Shown piece by piece: positions 46,620-55,555 of a stretch of DNA of 64,000 bases. The notes below the pieces were generated by a model. The model made no database searches, was not told the DNA's origin, and was given only the letters and a program-made list of their open reading frames with translations. Made by a program: the position numbers and the translations under genes. This DNA is from Amarolinea sp964580725. GTDB taxonomy: Bacteria; Chloroflexota; Anaerolineae; SSC4; Amarolineaceae. The stretch spans positions 1 through 64,000 of the forward strand of contig CAZOLV010000007.1 of NCBI GenBank assembly GCA_964580725.1, in the 5' to 3' direction. Within the stretch, counting starts at the first letter, position 1. Each line of letters starts with the position of its first letter.

Positions 46620-46719
46620 ATTGTTCGAGCGCCCTGTCATCAACTTGATCACAATGGTGAGAAAGTATAGTTGTTATCAACTTTCACGTGCAAATCTCCA
46701 TGTGTTGGATATCCACCGG

Positions 46720-46890
46720 TTACATCGGGGAGTTGAGAGCCAAAACGATGAAGAGAAGGGTCAGAAGAGTCATCACTACGCCGATACCCATGACCATCTT
46801 GGCGAGTCTCTGATTGTGTGTGGCAAAAAACAGAACTACCCCAACAAGAATCGCAATGATACCCAGGGGAATTCCAAAAGACAGCGGCAT
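46720..46890 (-). CDS. Small two-span membrane protein
   Basis: The 56-aa protein starts MPLSFGIPLGIIAILVGVVL with a good AAGGAG site 7 nt before the ATG at 46890. It holds two hydrophobic helices (residues 6-22 and 33-52) joined by THNQRLAKM. It is too short for most automatic tracks. No family recognised. Confidence 0.6.
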   Translation of the reverse strand: MPLSFGIPLGIIAILVGVVLFFATHNQRLAKMVMGIGVVMTLLTLLFIVLALNSPM

Positions 46891-46993
46891 TTCCTGCTCC
46901 TTTCAGGTTCTGGACAAGTCGCCAAACGGCCCGCATCAGCCGCTGACGACCGTCAATGTTGCATAAGACCGCAAACCCGCTCCCGGCGCGATT

Positions 46994-47146
46994 CTAGAGT
47001 TCTGCGACGGCTGGGATGATCTCTTTTGCAAAGGTCTCGAGCGGGGTGATTCTGTAAACATCGGGCATGTTGAAAATTGCATGGGAAAAGCCCATCGCTG
47101 AAAGCTCCTCGATGCGCCATTCTCCTATCGAATACGTGTGTTTCAT
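46994..47146 (-). pseudogene. C-terminal fragment of an LLM-class flavin/F420-dependent oxidoreductase
   Basis: Fifty residues (MKHTYSIGEWRIEELSAMGF, then SHAIFNMPDVYRITPLETF and AKEIIPAVAEL) match in style the end of luciferase-like monooxygenases. The catalytic barrel is absent. Its ATG overlaps the stop of the upstream membrane-protein gene as ATGA, so it might still be translated. Confidence 0.45.
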
Positions 47147-47520
47147 GGTTTGCTTCCAGCCAAAAAATAGACCAGGGATATCGTCGCAAGCGGCAGGGCA
47201 GCCAGCGCGACTCTGTGAACTGTTCGCAGCGGCGCGTGTGGGAGCTTGCCGATGCTCATCAGGGCGCCCGTCGTAAACAGGGTGATGACGCACAAACCAG
47301 AGACTGCCGCCAGCGCAATCACAACGAACTGAGGGTTTGCGCCTGTGAGCAGGTTGTTGATTTGCATGACCGCCAAGACCACTGCGCCCAGCGCGGCAAG
47401 TTTGTGAATGTTGAAGATCAGCCCGTGATACGGCCTGCCGACAACGCTCAACCAAACGCCAAAAGCGTAGGTGAGCAGAAACAATGCTCCAGGTAAGATC
47501 AATGTCGAAGTCGTTTGCAT
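47143..47520 (-). CDS. Four-span membrane protein of unknown function
   Basis: The start at 47520 (MQTTSTLILPGALFLLTYAF) gives 125 aa. Four hydrophobic helices are at about residues 5-25, 36-55, 63-84 and 102-121. PYHGLIFNIHKLAALGAV and KLPHAPLRTVHRVA place several His near membrane faces, a pattern also seen in small haem- or quinone-associated membrane proteins, but no family is recognised. AAGG precedes the ATG. Confidence 0.6.
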   Translation of the reverse strand: MQTTSTLILPGALFLLTYAFGVWLSVVGRPYHGLIFNIHKLAALGAVVLAVMQINNLLTGANPQFVVIALAAVSGLCVITLFTTGALMSIGKLPHAPLRTVHRVALAALPLATISLVYFLAGSKP

Positions 47521-47613
47521 ATTGCCTTCTTGCAGAAATTCGTTTCCCACAACAGGTGCGTTGTGCATCGTCGCTCAGTCCATCGTCGGGTCTTCTGCGC
47601 CTGCCAGTTTGCC

Positions 47614-49038
47614 TTACTTGCGGCTGAACGGGCCCTGGAAGAACTCCTCGATCAGGGCATCAATATCGGGAAAGTCCCCACAAATCCCATGACCAGCCTG
47701 CGGCGCCTCGACGTAGCGGCTGTTGGACAGTGTCTCGCCGGCCAGGCGTCCCCAGAAGGCCGGCGTGTTCTGGTCCATTCCACCGGCCAGGATCAGGGTG
47801 GGGATGTCGCTGACCACAGGCTGGTACTCGGCCGGGCCGGCCGCCCGCGCACCCCAGGCATCCGCCAGGTCGGCGATGGCAGGGCCGAGGTGAAATTCGG
47901 TCAAGGGCAGCGCAGCCATGACCGGCATCTGGCGGGCGTGCTCACGGATGGTCGCCGCGGTCGCCGCCGTCACTTTGTCATCGCAGCAGTTGACCGAGAA
48001 ATACATGCCCATGCTCCACCCCGGCAGATCGGAAGGTGACTCGTCGAGCATGTGCAGCATCGTTTCGACGTACGTGTCGTACTCGCCGCGGTACGCGGCA
48101 TAGATACGATTGGGCAGCGCGGCAATCGCAGCGGTGTCGTAGAACGCGTTGCACAGGAGTCCAACGAAAACTTCCCCTGACAGCCGCAGCTCGATCGGCG
48201 CCTGTGTCTGGGGATGCCGGGCCGGCAGCCACACCGGCTTCTTGCTCAGACGCTCGAACACCTCATAAAACACCGTTTCCAGATGTGGGTAGATCGCGTT
48301 GACCTTTGGATCTGCTGCGGCCCGCTCGAACACGCGATGGAACGCATAACGTGCATTGGGAATGGCCTCGGTGTACTGGCTGACCTGGATCGGCACGGTC
48401 GAATCGAGCACAACGCTGCGGATGATGGCGGGTACATCCCGCATCGCGGCGAGTGCGGGCCGCGTGCCGTAGGAGATGCCGTAGAGGTTGACCTGCGCAT
48501 AGCCCAGGGCGCGACAAACATCGAGCACATCGGCGGCGATCTCGGGCGTATTGATGGCGGTCAGATTGGCGCCGGCCCGCACAAAACGCTCCCGCGCCTG
48601 CAGAGCGGCTGTCACAAAGCGTGCGGCGCGCAGCTCTGGCTCATCGTCGGTCAAGAACGCCTCGTTCGTCATAGGCTCGATCTCGGGCGCAAACAGGGAT
48701 GGCGTGGAGAACCCGGTTCCGCGCTGGTCGAACACGATCAGGTCGCGCTGTCCAAGCCACAGCTTTTGGGTCGCCGGTTCGTGCAGGTAGCGCAGCAGGC
48801 TGTTGGAGTTACCACCAGGCCCGCCGCCGAGAAACACGATGGCATCTGGCGCCGGCTCTGGGTTTAGGCTCTTGACCAGAGTAACATAAATGCGTAGCGT
48901 CCTGCCGCTTGCATCACTGCCGGAGGCGGCGCTGCGTGCCTCCGGCACAGTGACGTAGCCGCACTGCGCGGACAGGTCAGCCGGGAGCGGGTATCTACTG
49001 TTGACACGTTCGAAACGCAATGATTCGGCATCTGCCAT
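47614..49038 (-). CDS. Alpha/beta hydrolase, proline-iminopeptidase-like
   Basis: The start at 49038 (MADAESLRFERVNSRYPLPA) follows GGGAGT; an upstream ATG at 49083 is in frame. The 474-aa protein has IVFLGGGPGGNSNS (oxyanion region), LIVFDQRGTGFSTPS, the nucleophile elbow GISYGTR, IPTLILAGGMDQNTP (acid) and APQAGHGICGDFP (His), the full triad. The lid of about 170 residues fits tripeptidyl/prolyl aminopeptidase-type proteins (S33). No signal peptide is visible, so it is probably cytoplasmic. The substrate may be a peptide or a xenobiotic ester. Confidence 0.86.
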   Translation of the reverse strand: MADAESLRFERVNSRYPLPADLSAQCGYVTVPEARSAASGSDASGRTLRIYVTLVKSLNPEPAPDAIVFLGGGPGGNSNSLLRYLHEPATQKLWLGQRDLIVFDQRGTGFSTPSLFAPEIEPMTNEAFLTDDEPELRAARFVTAALQARERFVRAGANLTAINTPEIAADVLDVCRALGYAQVNLYGISYGTRPALAAMRDVPAIIRSVVLDSTVPIQVSQYTEAIPNARYAFHRVFERAAADPKVNAIYPHLETVFYEVFERLSKKPVWLPARHPQTQAPIELRLSGEVFVGLLCNAFYDTAAIAALPNRIYAAYRGEYDTYVETMLHMLDESPSDLPGWSMGMYFSVNCCDDKVTAATAATIREHARQMPVMAALPLTEFHLGPAIADLADAWGARAAGPAEYQPVVSDIPTLILAGGMDQNTPAFWGRLAGETLSNSRYVEAPQAGHGICGDFPDIDALIEEFFQGPFSRK

Positions 49039-49193
49039 GATCGGTATCGAACTCCCTTCCCGATTTTGCTGAATCGGTCTCATCCCTATGATACAACAAA
49101 GTCATGACAACCGTGAAATTCCGCGCCAGCCAGAGCGCCCTGTGCACCAATGAATGATGAGACAGTCCTGGGAGCGAGATTGGTGTACAATAG

Positions 49194-49274
49194 GTATCAT
49201 TTCAATAAGTAGGGGAAACCTGTCAGGTTTTGGAAAACCTGACAGGTCTTTGCCCCGAATTATTGAAATGATAC
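49194..49274. repeat. 81-bp nested palindromic element
   Basis: Outer arms 49194-49208 and 49260-49274 are 15-bp perfect inverted repeats. Inside, 49218-49231 and 49234-49247 form a second 14-bp perfect stem. It resembles a MITE-like or REP-type element or a strong bidirectional hairpin. Confidence 0.8.
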
Positions 49275-49348
49275 TATTTTCCCGATATTGGGGCAGGTGA
49301 AAACATGCAGAAACGCATAGGGAGGCGTAGTCCATTTGGTATCGTGCG

Positions 49349-49498
49349 TCAAGAGCTTGACCAAGTTATCACTTGCGCCTCGTCATACTCGATTCGATAA
49401 AAAGCTCGAAAACGATTATCTGGACCAAAGCGTAATTCCCATTTTGCCCCAAAAACAACGGGACGCTTCGATGGCCGACGATTTCTTGTTTCAGCGTC
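49349..49498 (-). pseudogene. RelE-type toxin remnant
   Basis: One minus-strand frame reads VVFGAKWELRFGPDNRFRAF then YRIEYDEAQVITWSSS and stop at 49349. The LRFGPDNRFRAFYRI core resembles RelE/ParE-family toxins. There is no start codon with ribosome site, the end of the family domain is missing, and no antitoxin is seen. Confidence 0.4.
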
Positions 49499-49549
49499 TG
49501 GTTGATATTCAAGTCGCCACCGATTGAAATCGGCGGCTGGTACACCTCA

Positions 49550-49605
49550 AACCTGCTGAAGCAGGTTGAAGTGAGCGCAATCCGGGCAACCTGCTTCAGC
49601 AGGTT
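49550..49605. repeat. Pair of 18-bp near-palindromes in inverted orientation
   Basis: 49550-49567 and 49588-49605 are exact reverse complements, each itself almost a palindrome (AACCTG...CAGGTT). They could form a long hairpin or serve as binding sites. Confidence 0.75.
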
Positions 49606-49659
49606 TTCTCGTATCAGGCGTCGGGGCTCTCCCCGCCCGTCGCACAACTCGACCAGTGT

Positions 49660-49688
49660 TTGGCGTGCGCGTCCATCTCGGCTATAAT
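49660..49688 (+). promoter_or_regulatory. Promoter of the exopolysaccharide operon
   Basis: TTGGCG (49660-49665) and TATAAT (49683-49688) are spaced 17 bp, giving a leader of about 62 nt. Confidence 0.65.
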
Positions 49689-49756
49689 CTTCCGGCCACG
49701 CAGGGGCCGCTTTGACACGCGCTCCTCCCCCTATTTCGACAGGCTGAGAGGAACAC

Positions 49757-51283
49757 GTGCTCGATCTTGCATTTTATGTCAATCTCTGGCGGCGCCGGGC
49801 CTGGCTGCTGCTGGCCGCCCCCCTCCTGTACGCCCTGCTTGCCTTCGGCGTCAGCCAACGCCTGGCGCCCATCTACCGGGCGCAGGCGATGTTGCAGGTC
49901 ACGCCGGCCAATCCAGGCAGCGCCGACATCAACGCCATCATCGCCAGCGAGCGCCTGGCCGCCACCCTGGCCCAGATCATCGTGCAACCCGCCACGCTCG
50001 ATGCCGCCGCCGCTCGCCTCGGTCTCGCCAACGCCCCCGACGCCTGGCCCTTCGATGTGACCGCCGAGCCGATCCGCGAGACGCAGTTGATCCGCCTGAC
50101 GGTGGATGGGCCGGCGCCCGATACAGCGGTCGCCGCGGCAGATGCCGTAGCGCAAACCCTCATCGAATCCTACCGGGCGCGCCAGGTGACCCGCTTCACC
50201 GCCTCCAAAACCAACCTGGAACAGCAGATCACAGCGCTGGAGCGGCAGATCGAACAAGAGCAAGCGCGCGACGCCAGCCCCGAAACGCTGTCACGCCTGC
50301 GCCAATCGCTCAGCGCACTGACCGCCAGCTACGAGGCGGTGCGCCTGGCCGAAGCGCAGACCACCGACAGCATCGTCGTCGTACAGCCGGGGCGAGCGTC
50401 GGCGCAACCGCTGCGCCCACGTCCCCTGCTCAACGCCATCGCCGCCGCATTCGTCGGACTGGTCATGGCGCTGGCGGCGGCGCTGCTGCTAGAAGCCTTC
50501 CACGATCGGCTCGACGGGCCAGAGCGCGCCCAGGCCGTGCTGGCGCTCCCCATCCTGGCGACGGTGGGCGACGCCGGCGGCGCACACGCCGGCAAATTGA
50601 TCACCGCCCAGACGCCCCATTCCGCCGCCGCCGAAGCCTACCGCATGTTGCGCGCCAATCTGCGCTTCGCCAGCCTTGACCGGCCCCTGCGCACGCTCAG
50701 CGTCGTCAGCGCCGAACCGGGCGAAGGCAAGACGACAACCGCCGCCAATCTGGCCATCTCACTGGCGCAGGGCGGCCAGCGCGTCATCCTGGTTGACGCC
50801 GACCTGCGCCGCCCGCGGCTGCACACCCTCTTCGGCCTCGGCAACAACCTGGGCCTCACCACAGCCCTCCTGCCCGACGCCGGCCCGTTGGCCGATCACC
50901 TGCAGCCGGCCGGGCTGGCCGCTGCGCCTGGTCTGCGCATTCTGACCAGCGGTCCGCAGCCGCCCAACCCGGCCGAACTGGTCGGCTCCGAACGTATGGC
51001 AGCGCTGCTGGCCGCCATGCAGCACGAAGCCGACCTGATCGTGCTCGACACCCCGCCCGTGCTCGCCGTCGCCGATGCGACGCTGCTGGCCCATGCCAGC
51101 GACGCCGCCCTGCTCGTCGTTGACGCCAACGCAACGCGCCGGCGTCCCGTGCAGCGCGCCCTGGCGCAACTCGACGCCGCCGGGGTGCGCCTGGTCGGCG
51201 CCATCGTCAACCGGCTGCCGCCGCGGCAATGGGCAAAGGACTACGGAACCTATGGCCAATACTACGGTTCCTCGTCGGCCTGA
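49757..51283 (+). CDS. Wzz chain-length determinant fused to a bacterial tyrosine kinase
   Basis: The GTG start gives LDLAFYVNLWRRRAWLLLAA. The 508-aa protein has a Wzz-type N-terminal domain with two flanking membrane helices (about 15-33 and 232-252) and a coiled-coil (ASKTNLEQQITALERQIEQE). A cytoplasmic BY-kinase follows with Walker A SAEPGEGKTTTAANLA, A' VILVDADLRRPRLH and Walker B LIVLDTPPVL. It ends in a Tyr cluster (DYGTYGQYYGSSSA) used for autophosphorylation. It sets polysaccharide chain length and export, and is the first gene of a six-gene glycan operon. Confidence 0.92.
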   Translation: MLDLAFYVNLWRRRAWLLLAAPLLYALLAFGVSQRLAPIYRAQAMLQVTPANPGSADINAIIASERLAATLAQIIVQPATLDAAAARLGLANAPDAWPFDVTAEPIRETQLIRLTVDGPAPDTAVAAADAVAQTLIESYRARQVTRFTASKTNLEQQITALERQIEQEQARDASPETLSRLRQSLSALTASYEAVRLAEAQTTDSIVVVQPGRASAQPLRPRPLLNAIAAAFVGLVMALAAALLLEAFHDRLDGPERAQAVLALPILATVGDAGGAHAGKLITAQTPHSAAAEAYRMLRANLRFASLDRPLRTLSVVSAEPGEGKTTTAANLAISLAQGGQRVILVDADLRRPRLHTLFGLGNNLGLTTALLPDAGPLADHLQPAGLAAAPGLRILTSGPQPPNPAELVGSERMAALLAAMQHEADLIVLDTPPVLAVADATLLAHASDAALLVVDANATRRRPVQRALAQLDAAGVRLVGAIVNRLPPRQWAKDYGTYGQYYGSSSA

Positions 51284-52847
51284 TCCCGCCCTTGCCGCCG
51301 CGGCGCGCCTGGGCCACCGCCTCCCGCCGGTCGTCTACCTGGCGCTCGTCGTGTCGAGCCTGCCCGTCGCCATTCTGATCGCCGGGATCGGCCCGCGTTG
51401 GGTCATCGGCGGCGCGCTGGCCCTGCTGGCCATCCTGACGGCATGGGGCGCCTGGCCGCACACCGGCCTGTGGGTGTTGATCCTGGCCGCCGGCGTCAAC
51501 CGCTTCGCTCTGACCATCGGCGGCCTGAGCCTCTACGCCGAGTACCTGGCGTTGGCCCTGGTTGGCCTGCTGTTCGCCGCCGACCTGGCCGCCGGTCGTC
51601 GCCAATGGCGCTGGCCCGCCGGCGCCTGGCCGCTGCTCGGCTGGCTGACCATCGGGCTGGCCGCCTCGCTCATGCACGCCCCGCACATCGCCAACAGCCT
51701 GGTGCTGTGGACCAAACTGCTCCTCGTCACCGCCATCTATGCCCTCGCCGCCAACCTGGTCTCCCCATCCCCCACGCCTTCGCTGTCCCGCTTTCCAAAC
51801 GGCAGTGCGGCGCTGCGGGCCTTTTGGCCGCGCCGGGCGCCCGTCCAGCCTGCCGCCGGCGAGCCGCCCCGTTCGCCCGCTCAGGCAAAACCCGCCAGCA
51901 ACACCGCGATCGGCGTACAGTTGGCGGTCGGGAGCGGCGTCGCGGCCTGGGGCCTGCTGGCAATCATCGTCTGGCAGCGCCTGCGGCTCGATCTGGGCCT
52001 CTTCTTCAAGAGCAACGGCAGCATCGTCCCCACCGGCAGCCAGTGGGAACCAAACATCTACGGCTCCTACTGCCTGGCCGTCGCCCTGCTGGCCCTCCCC
52101 GCCGCGCTGACCCGCACCTCGCTGCCGGCGCGCAACCGTCTGCTGACCTGGCTGGCCTTCGGCCTGGGCTTTGCCGGCCTCCTCGCCAGCCTGACGCGCG
52201 CCGCCTGGCTCGGCTTTGCCCTGGCCATCCTGTTGAGCCTGCTGACCCTGGCATGGCGCCAACCGCTGCCCACCCTGGCGGCCGGCGCCGGCCTCGGCCT
52301 GATCGGCCTCAGCCTGATCGCCATCCTGGCCTGGTCGGACGTGCGTTTTCTGCTGCCCCAGGCGGCCAGTCTGGCCGATCTGAGCAGCGGCGGGGCGTTG
52401 GCGCAGCGTCTCGGCACCTTCACCGACCTGGCAAACGACGGCAACATCTGGGTACGGCAGCAGGTCCTGCAGCACGCCCTGCACGTCTGGCAAGAGCACG
52501 TCTGGATCGGTTGGGGCATCGGCGCGTACAGCCAGGTCTACTACTACCCAAACGCCAACGCCACCTCCTGGATTCCCAACCTCTTCGTCCATCAGCTCTA
52601 CAACACCGGGCTGCTCGGCCTGGGCTGTTTCTGTTGGGCGCTCGGACTGGTGATCTGGAACGGCCTGCTGGCCTGGCGCCGGGCGCATGGGGAGCGGCGC
52701 GCCCACCTGGCCGGCCTGCTCCTGGCCCTGACCGGTCTGCTGACCGCGTTCCAGGCCACCGAGGCGAGCTGGCTGGCCTATTTCTGGCTCTTCCTGGCGC
52801 TGCTCGAAGGCACCGCCCATGAGGCCTTGCCCCATGATGCCCGCTGA
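51252..52847 (+). CDS. O-antigen ligase/polymerase-like membrane protein
   Basis: The start at 51252 (MANTTVPRRPDPALAAAARL) overlaps the kinase 3' end by 32 bp; the frame upstream of it is not coding. The 531-aa protein has about twelve membrane helices. The periplasmic loop region IVPTGSQWEPNIYGSYCLAV, ASLTRAAWLGFALAI and VWIGWGIGAYSQVYYYP are typical of Wzy_C/WaaL proteins. A proline-rich cytoplasmic loop (about 175-220) is unusual. It is likely the polymerase of the polysaccharide made by this operon. Confidence 0.88.
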   Translation: MANTTVPRRPDPALAAAARLGHRLPPVVYLALVVSSLPVAILIAGIGPRWVIGGALALLAILTAWGAWPHTGLWVLILAAGVNRFALTIGGLSLYAEYLALALVGLLFAADLAAGRRQWRWPAGAWPLLGWLTIGLAASLMHAPHIANSLVLWTKLLLVTAIYALAANLVSPSPTPSLSRFPNGSAALRAFWPRRAPVQPAAGEPPRSPAQAKPASNTAIGVQLAVGSGVAAWGLLAIIVWQRLRLDLGLFFKSNGSIVPTGSQWEPNIYGSYCLAVALLALPAALTRTSLPARNRLLTWLAFGLGFAGLLASLTRAAWLGFALAILLSLLTLAWRQPLPTLAAGAGLGLIGLSLIAILAWSDVRFLLPQAASLADLSSGGALAQRLGTFTDLANDGNIWVRQQVLQHALHVWQEHVWIGWGIGAYSQVYYYPNANATSWIPNLFVHQLYNTGLLGLGCFCWALGLVIWNGLLAWRRAHGERRAHLAGLLLALTGLLTAFQATEASWLAYFWLFLALLEGTAHEALPHDAR

Positions 52848-54345
52848 ACGGACAGCGCGCCGGCGCCAATCCTGGTTCGCCATCGGCCTGCTGCTGCTGG
52901 CCGCCGCACTGCGCAGCCCTGGGCTGACGCGCGGCCTCTGGCTGGACGAAATCGCCAACATCGGCGTCTTGACCCGCCCCGCCATCAGGGACCTCTTCGA
53001 TGTCGCCATCACCACGGGGCGCTCGCCGTTCTTTTTCGGCCTCTACCGGCCCTGGCTGGCCCTGGCGGGCGACAGCGCCCTGGCCGCTCGCTGGCCGGCG
53101 CTGCTCTGCGGCGTCGCCGGCGTCGCCTTGATCTGGCGCCTCGGACGCCGTTGGGGCGGCGCACAGGTTGGCCTCGCCGCCGCGATCCTGTTGGCCTGTA
53201 ACCCGCTGCACATCTGGTACAGCCAGGAGGCTTCCTTCTATACAGCCGTCGCCGCGCTGGCGCTGCTGGCGGTCTGGCAAAGCGTCGAGGCGACGGCGCA
53301 TGCGGCCCCTGTCCGGCAGAGCGCCGGGCGCAGGGCCGGACAGACGCTCAGCATGGCGGCGCTGTTGGCGTCATCCCCCTGGACGGTGTTTGTGCTCGCC
53401 GCCCTGGCCCTGTGGGTCTGGCGGTGGCGACGCCGCCACTGGTCAGATTGGCTGCGGGCGCTGGCCCTGGCGCTGCTGTTGAGCCTGCCGGCGCTGCTGA
53501 TCTACCTGCACGGGGCCATTGGTGGCTGGTCAACGCCCGGCACGCGTCCGCCGCTGCCGCTGGCGCAGATGGCCTACGCCCTGCTGACCCTGGCCTGGGG
53601 CTTCGGCGCCGGCCCGCCGCCCGATGCGCTGCGCCAGGCGCTGGCAACCGGCGCCGGCGCCATCGAACTACTGCGCCCACACCTGGGCTGGCTGATCTTG
53701 AGCGGCGGCGCGCTGGCGCTTTGCGCCGGGCTGCGCCTGCACCAGCTTTACATTGGCCGCCGGCGGCTGGCAGCCTGGGAGATCGCCGCGCTGCTCTGGC
53801 TGGGCGGGGCGCTGGTGGGCGCCAACCTGCTGGCCTGGTGGGCGCAAACCAACTTCAATGTGCGCTATGTCCTGTTTGCGCTGCCGGCGCTGCTCCTCCT
53901 GCTGGCAGGGTTGGATCGGCGCCTGGCGGCGCTGGCGACGGCCCTGGCCATCCTCTTCCTGCTGCGCAGCCTGGGCGATCCCGCCTTTGCACCCGAAGAC
54001 CTGCAAGCCCCCGCACAGTTTCTGCGCAGCGCCGTGCAGCCAGACGATGCGCTCATCCTGCGCGCCCCGGAGGTCTACCTGCTGGCCCCGCTGGTCTTCT
54101 ACGGCGCGCCAGACAGCGCGCTGACGTGGTACAATCGCGAGACGGCGTATGGCAAGACGGCGGACGCATTCATTGCCGCCGCGACCGCCGGGCGCTGCCG
54201 CATCTGGCTCTGGTCGGCGCGTGCCTGGTTGGTTGACCCGGCGGACGATGTCTCTGCCGCGCTGCGCGCCGCGGCGACGCCGGCGCTGACGCACCGCTGG
54301 CCCGGCAGCGAGTTGACCCTCTACCGGCGTGCGGCATGTCCCTAG
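52819..54345 (+). CDS. GT39/ArnT-like membrane glycosyltransferase
   Basis: The 508-aa protein overlaps the preceding gene by 29 bp (ATGs at 52819, 52834 and 52837 are possible). It has about ten membrane spans. The N-terminal extracytoplasmic loop SPGLTRGLWLDEIANIGVLT with an Asp-Glu pair, and LACNPLHIWYSQEASFYTAV, match lipid-phosphate-sugar-dependent mannosyl/arabinosyl transferases (PMT_2). It should use a polyprenyl-phosphate sugar to glycosylate a protein or glycan outside the membrane. Confidence 0.86.
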   Translation: MRPCPMMPAERTARRRQSWFAIGLLLLAAALRSPGLTRGLWLDEIANIGVLTRPAIRDLFDVAITTGRSPFFFGLYRPWLALAGDSALAARWPALLCGVAGVALIWRLGRRWGGAQVGLAAAILLACNPLHIWYSQEASFYTAVAALALLAVWQSVEATAHAAPVRQSAGRRAGQTLSMAALLASSPWTVFVLAALALWVWRWRRRHWSDWLRALALALLLSLPALLIYLHGAIGGWSTPGTRPPLPLAQMAYALLTLAWGFGAGPPPDALRQALATGAGAIELLRPHLGWLILSGGALALCAGLRLHQLYIGRRRLAAWEIAALLWLGGALVGANLLAWWAQTNFNVRYVLFALPALLLLLAGLDRRLAALATALAILFLLRSLGDPAFAPEDLQAPAQFLRSAVQPDDALILRAPEVYLLAPLVFYGAPDSALTWYNRETAYGKTADAFIAAATAGRCRIWLWSARAWLVDPADDVSAALRAAATPALTHRWPGSELTLYRRAACP

Positions 54346-55529
54346 CGCAGGCTGCGACCACCCCCCGCCGCATCGTCTTCTGCGACGCCACCGGCTATTG
54401 GGCGGGCGCTGAGGCGATGCTGCTCGACCTGGCGGCGCATCTCGACCCCGCACGCTGGCAGCCGCTGATCCTGCTGCCCTTCGCCGGCCCATTCAGCCAG
54501 GCGCTGACGCAGGCCGGGCTGTCGTGGCGCAGTTGGCCGTTGGCCACCCCGCACACGCGCCAGGACTTGCGTTCCCCGTTGGCGCTGCTGCGCCTGGGGG
54601 TACGCCTCTTGCCGTCGGCGCTGCGGCTGGCGGCGCAACTGCGCCAGATGCGGGCGGCCATCCTGCACACCAACAGCAGCGCTGTGTTGGACGGCGCGCT
54701 GGCGGCGCGGCTGGCAGGCGTTCCGCACGTCTGGCACGTGCGCGAGCGTGTGCCGCTTGGCGCCCCCCTGCGCACCCTCTGGTGCCGGCTCATCCTGGGC
54801 CTGTCGGCGGCCGTGGTGGTCAACAGCCGGGCCGTGCGCCGGCAGTGGGACGGGCGGGCGGGCGCCAGCCGTCTGCACATCATCGCCGACGGCCTCGATG
54901 GCGAGGCGTTTCGGCCCCAAGCCTCCCCCGCCGCTGTGCGGGCGGCGCTTGGGCTGGAGCGCGACGTCCCGGTGATCGGCATGACAGGGCGCATTGCGCC
55001 CATCAAGGGACAGGCGATTTTTCTGCAAGCTGCGGCGCAGCTCAGCGCTGCTTTTCCCCAGGCGCGCTTTTTGTTGGTGGGCGGGGCGCTGCCGGCCTAC
55101 GAACCGCTGCGCCAGGCGCTGCTGGCGCAAGCCAACCAGCCACCACTGACCGGCCGGGTGGTCTTCACCGGCGAGGTTGCCCGCGCCGCCATGCCAGATT
55201 TGCTGCAGGTCTGCGATGTCCTGGCCGCGCCAACGACAACGATGGAAGGCTTCGGGCTGGCGGTGCTGGAAGGGATGGCGCTGGCGCGGCCCGTCGTGGC
55301 GACGCTGGGCGGCCCGGAAGATCTGATCGTGGACGGGGAGACCGGCTTTCTGATCCCGCCAGGCGATGCGCCTGCACTGACCGCCGCCCTGACCCGCCTG
55401 CTGGCCAATCCAGACCAGGCGCGGCGCATGGGCGTTGCCGGCCAGCAGCGCGCCCAGGCACAGTTCAGCCTGGCGCAGCATGTCCAGCGGCTGCAAACGC
55501 TGTACGCCGCGCTGACCGACTCTCGATGA
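54336..55529 (+). CDS. GT4 family glycosyltransferase
   Basis: The 397-aa protein overlaps the previous gene by 10 bp. A GT-B fold is indicated by IVFCDATGYWAGAEAMLLDL at the N-terminus, and GMTGRIAPIKGQAIFLQAA, LAAPTTTMEGFGLAVLEGMA (EX7E) and ATLGGPEDLIVDGETGFLIP in the donor domain. It probably adds a sugar to the lipid-linked repeat unit on the cytoplasmic face. Donor and acceptor are unknown. Confidence 0.9.
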   Translation: MSLAQAATTPRRIVFCDATGYWAGAEAMLLDLAAHLDPARWQPLILLPFAGPFSQALTQAGLSWRSWPLATPHTRQDLRSPLALLRLGVRLLPSALRLAAQLRQMRAAILHTNSSAVLDGALAARLAGVPHVWHVRERVPLGAPLRTLWCRLILGLSAAVVVNSRAVRRQWDGRAGASRLHIIADGLDGEAFRPQASPAAVRAALGLERDVPVIGMTGRIAPIKGQAIFLQAAAQLSAAFPQARFLLVGGALPAYEPLRQALLAQANQPPLTGRVVFTGEVARAAMPDLLQVCDVLAAPTTTMEGFGLAVLEGMALARPVVATLGGPEDLIVDGETGFLIPPGDAPALTAALTRLLANPDQARRMGVAGQQRAQAQFSLAQHVQRLQTLYAALTDSR

Positions 55530-55555
55530 TCTTGATGATGCGGACGACTGAAACG

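Noticed and set aside
51207..53015. 602-residue minus-strand open frame opposite the exopolysaccharide genes
   Set aside because: Its Gly/Gln/Arg-rich composition mirrors the real membrane-protein gene on the plus strand; no domain or ribosome site.
54524..55534. Upstream extension of the DUF1972 glycosyltransferase
   Set aside because: It runs through the preceding GT4 gene in another frame with shadow composition.
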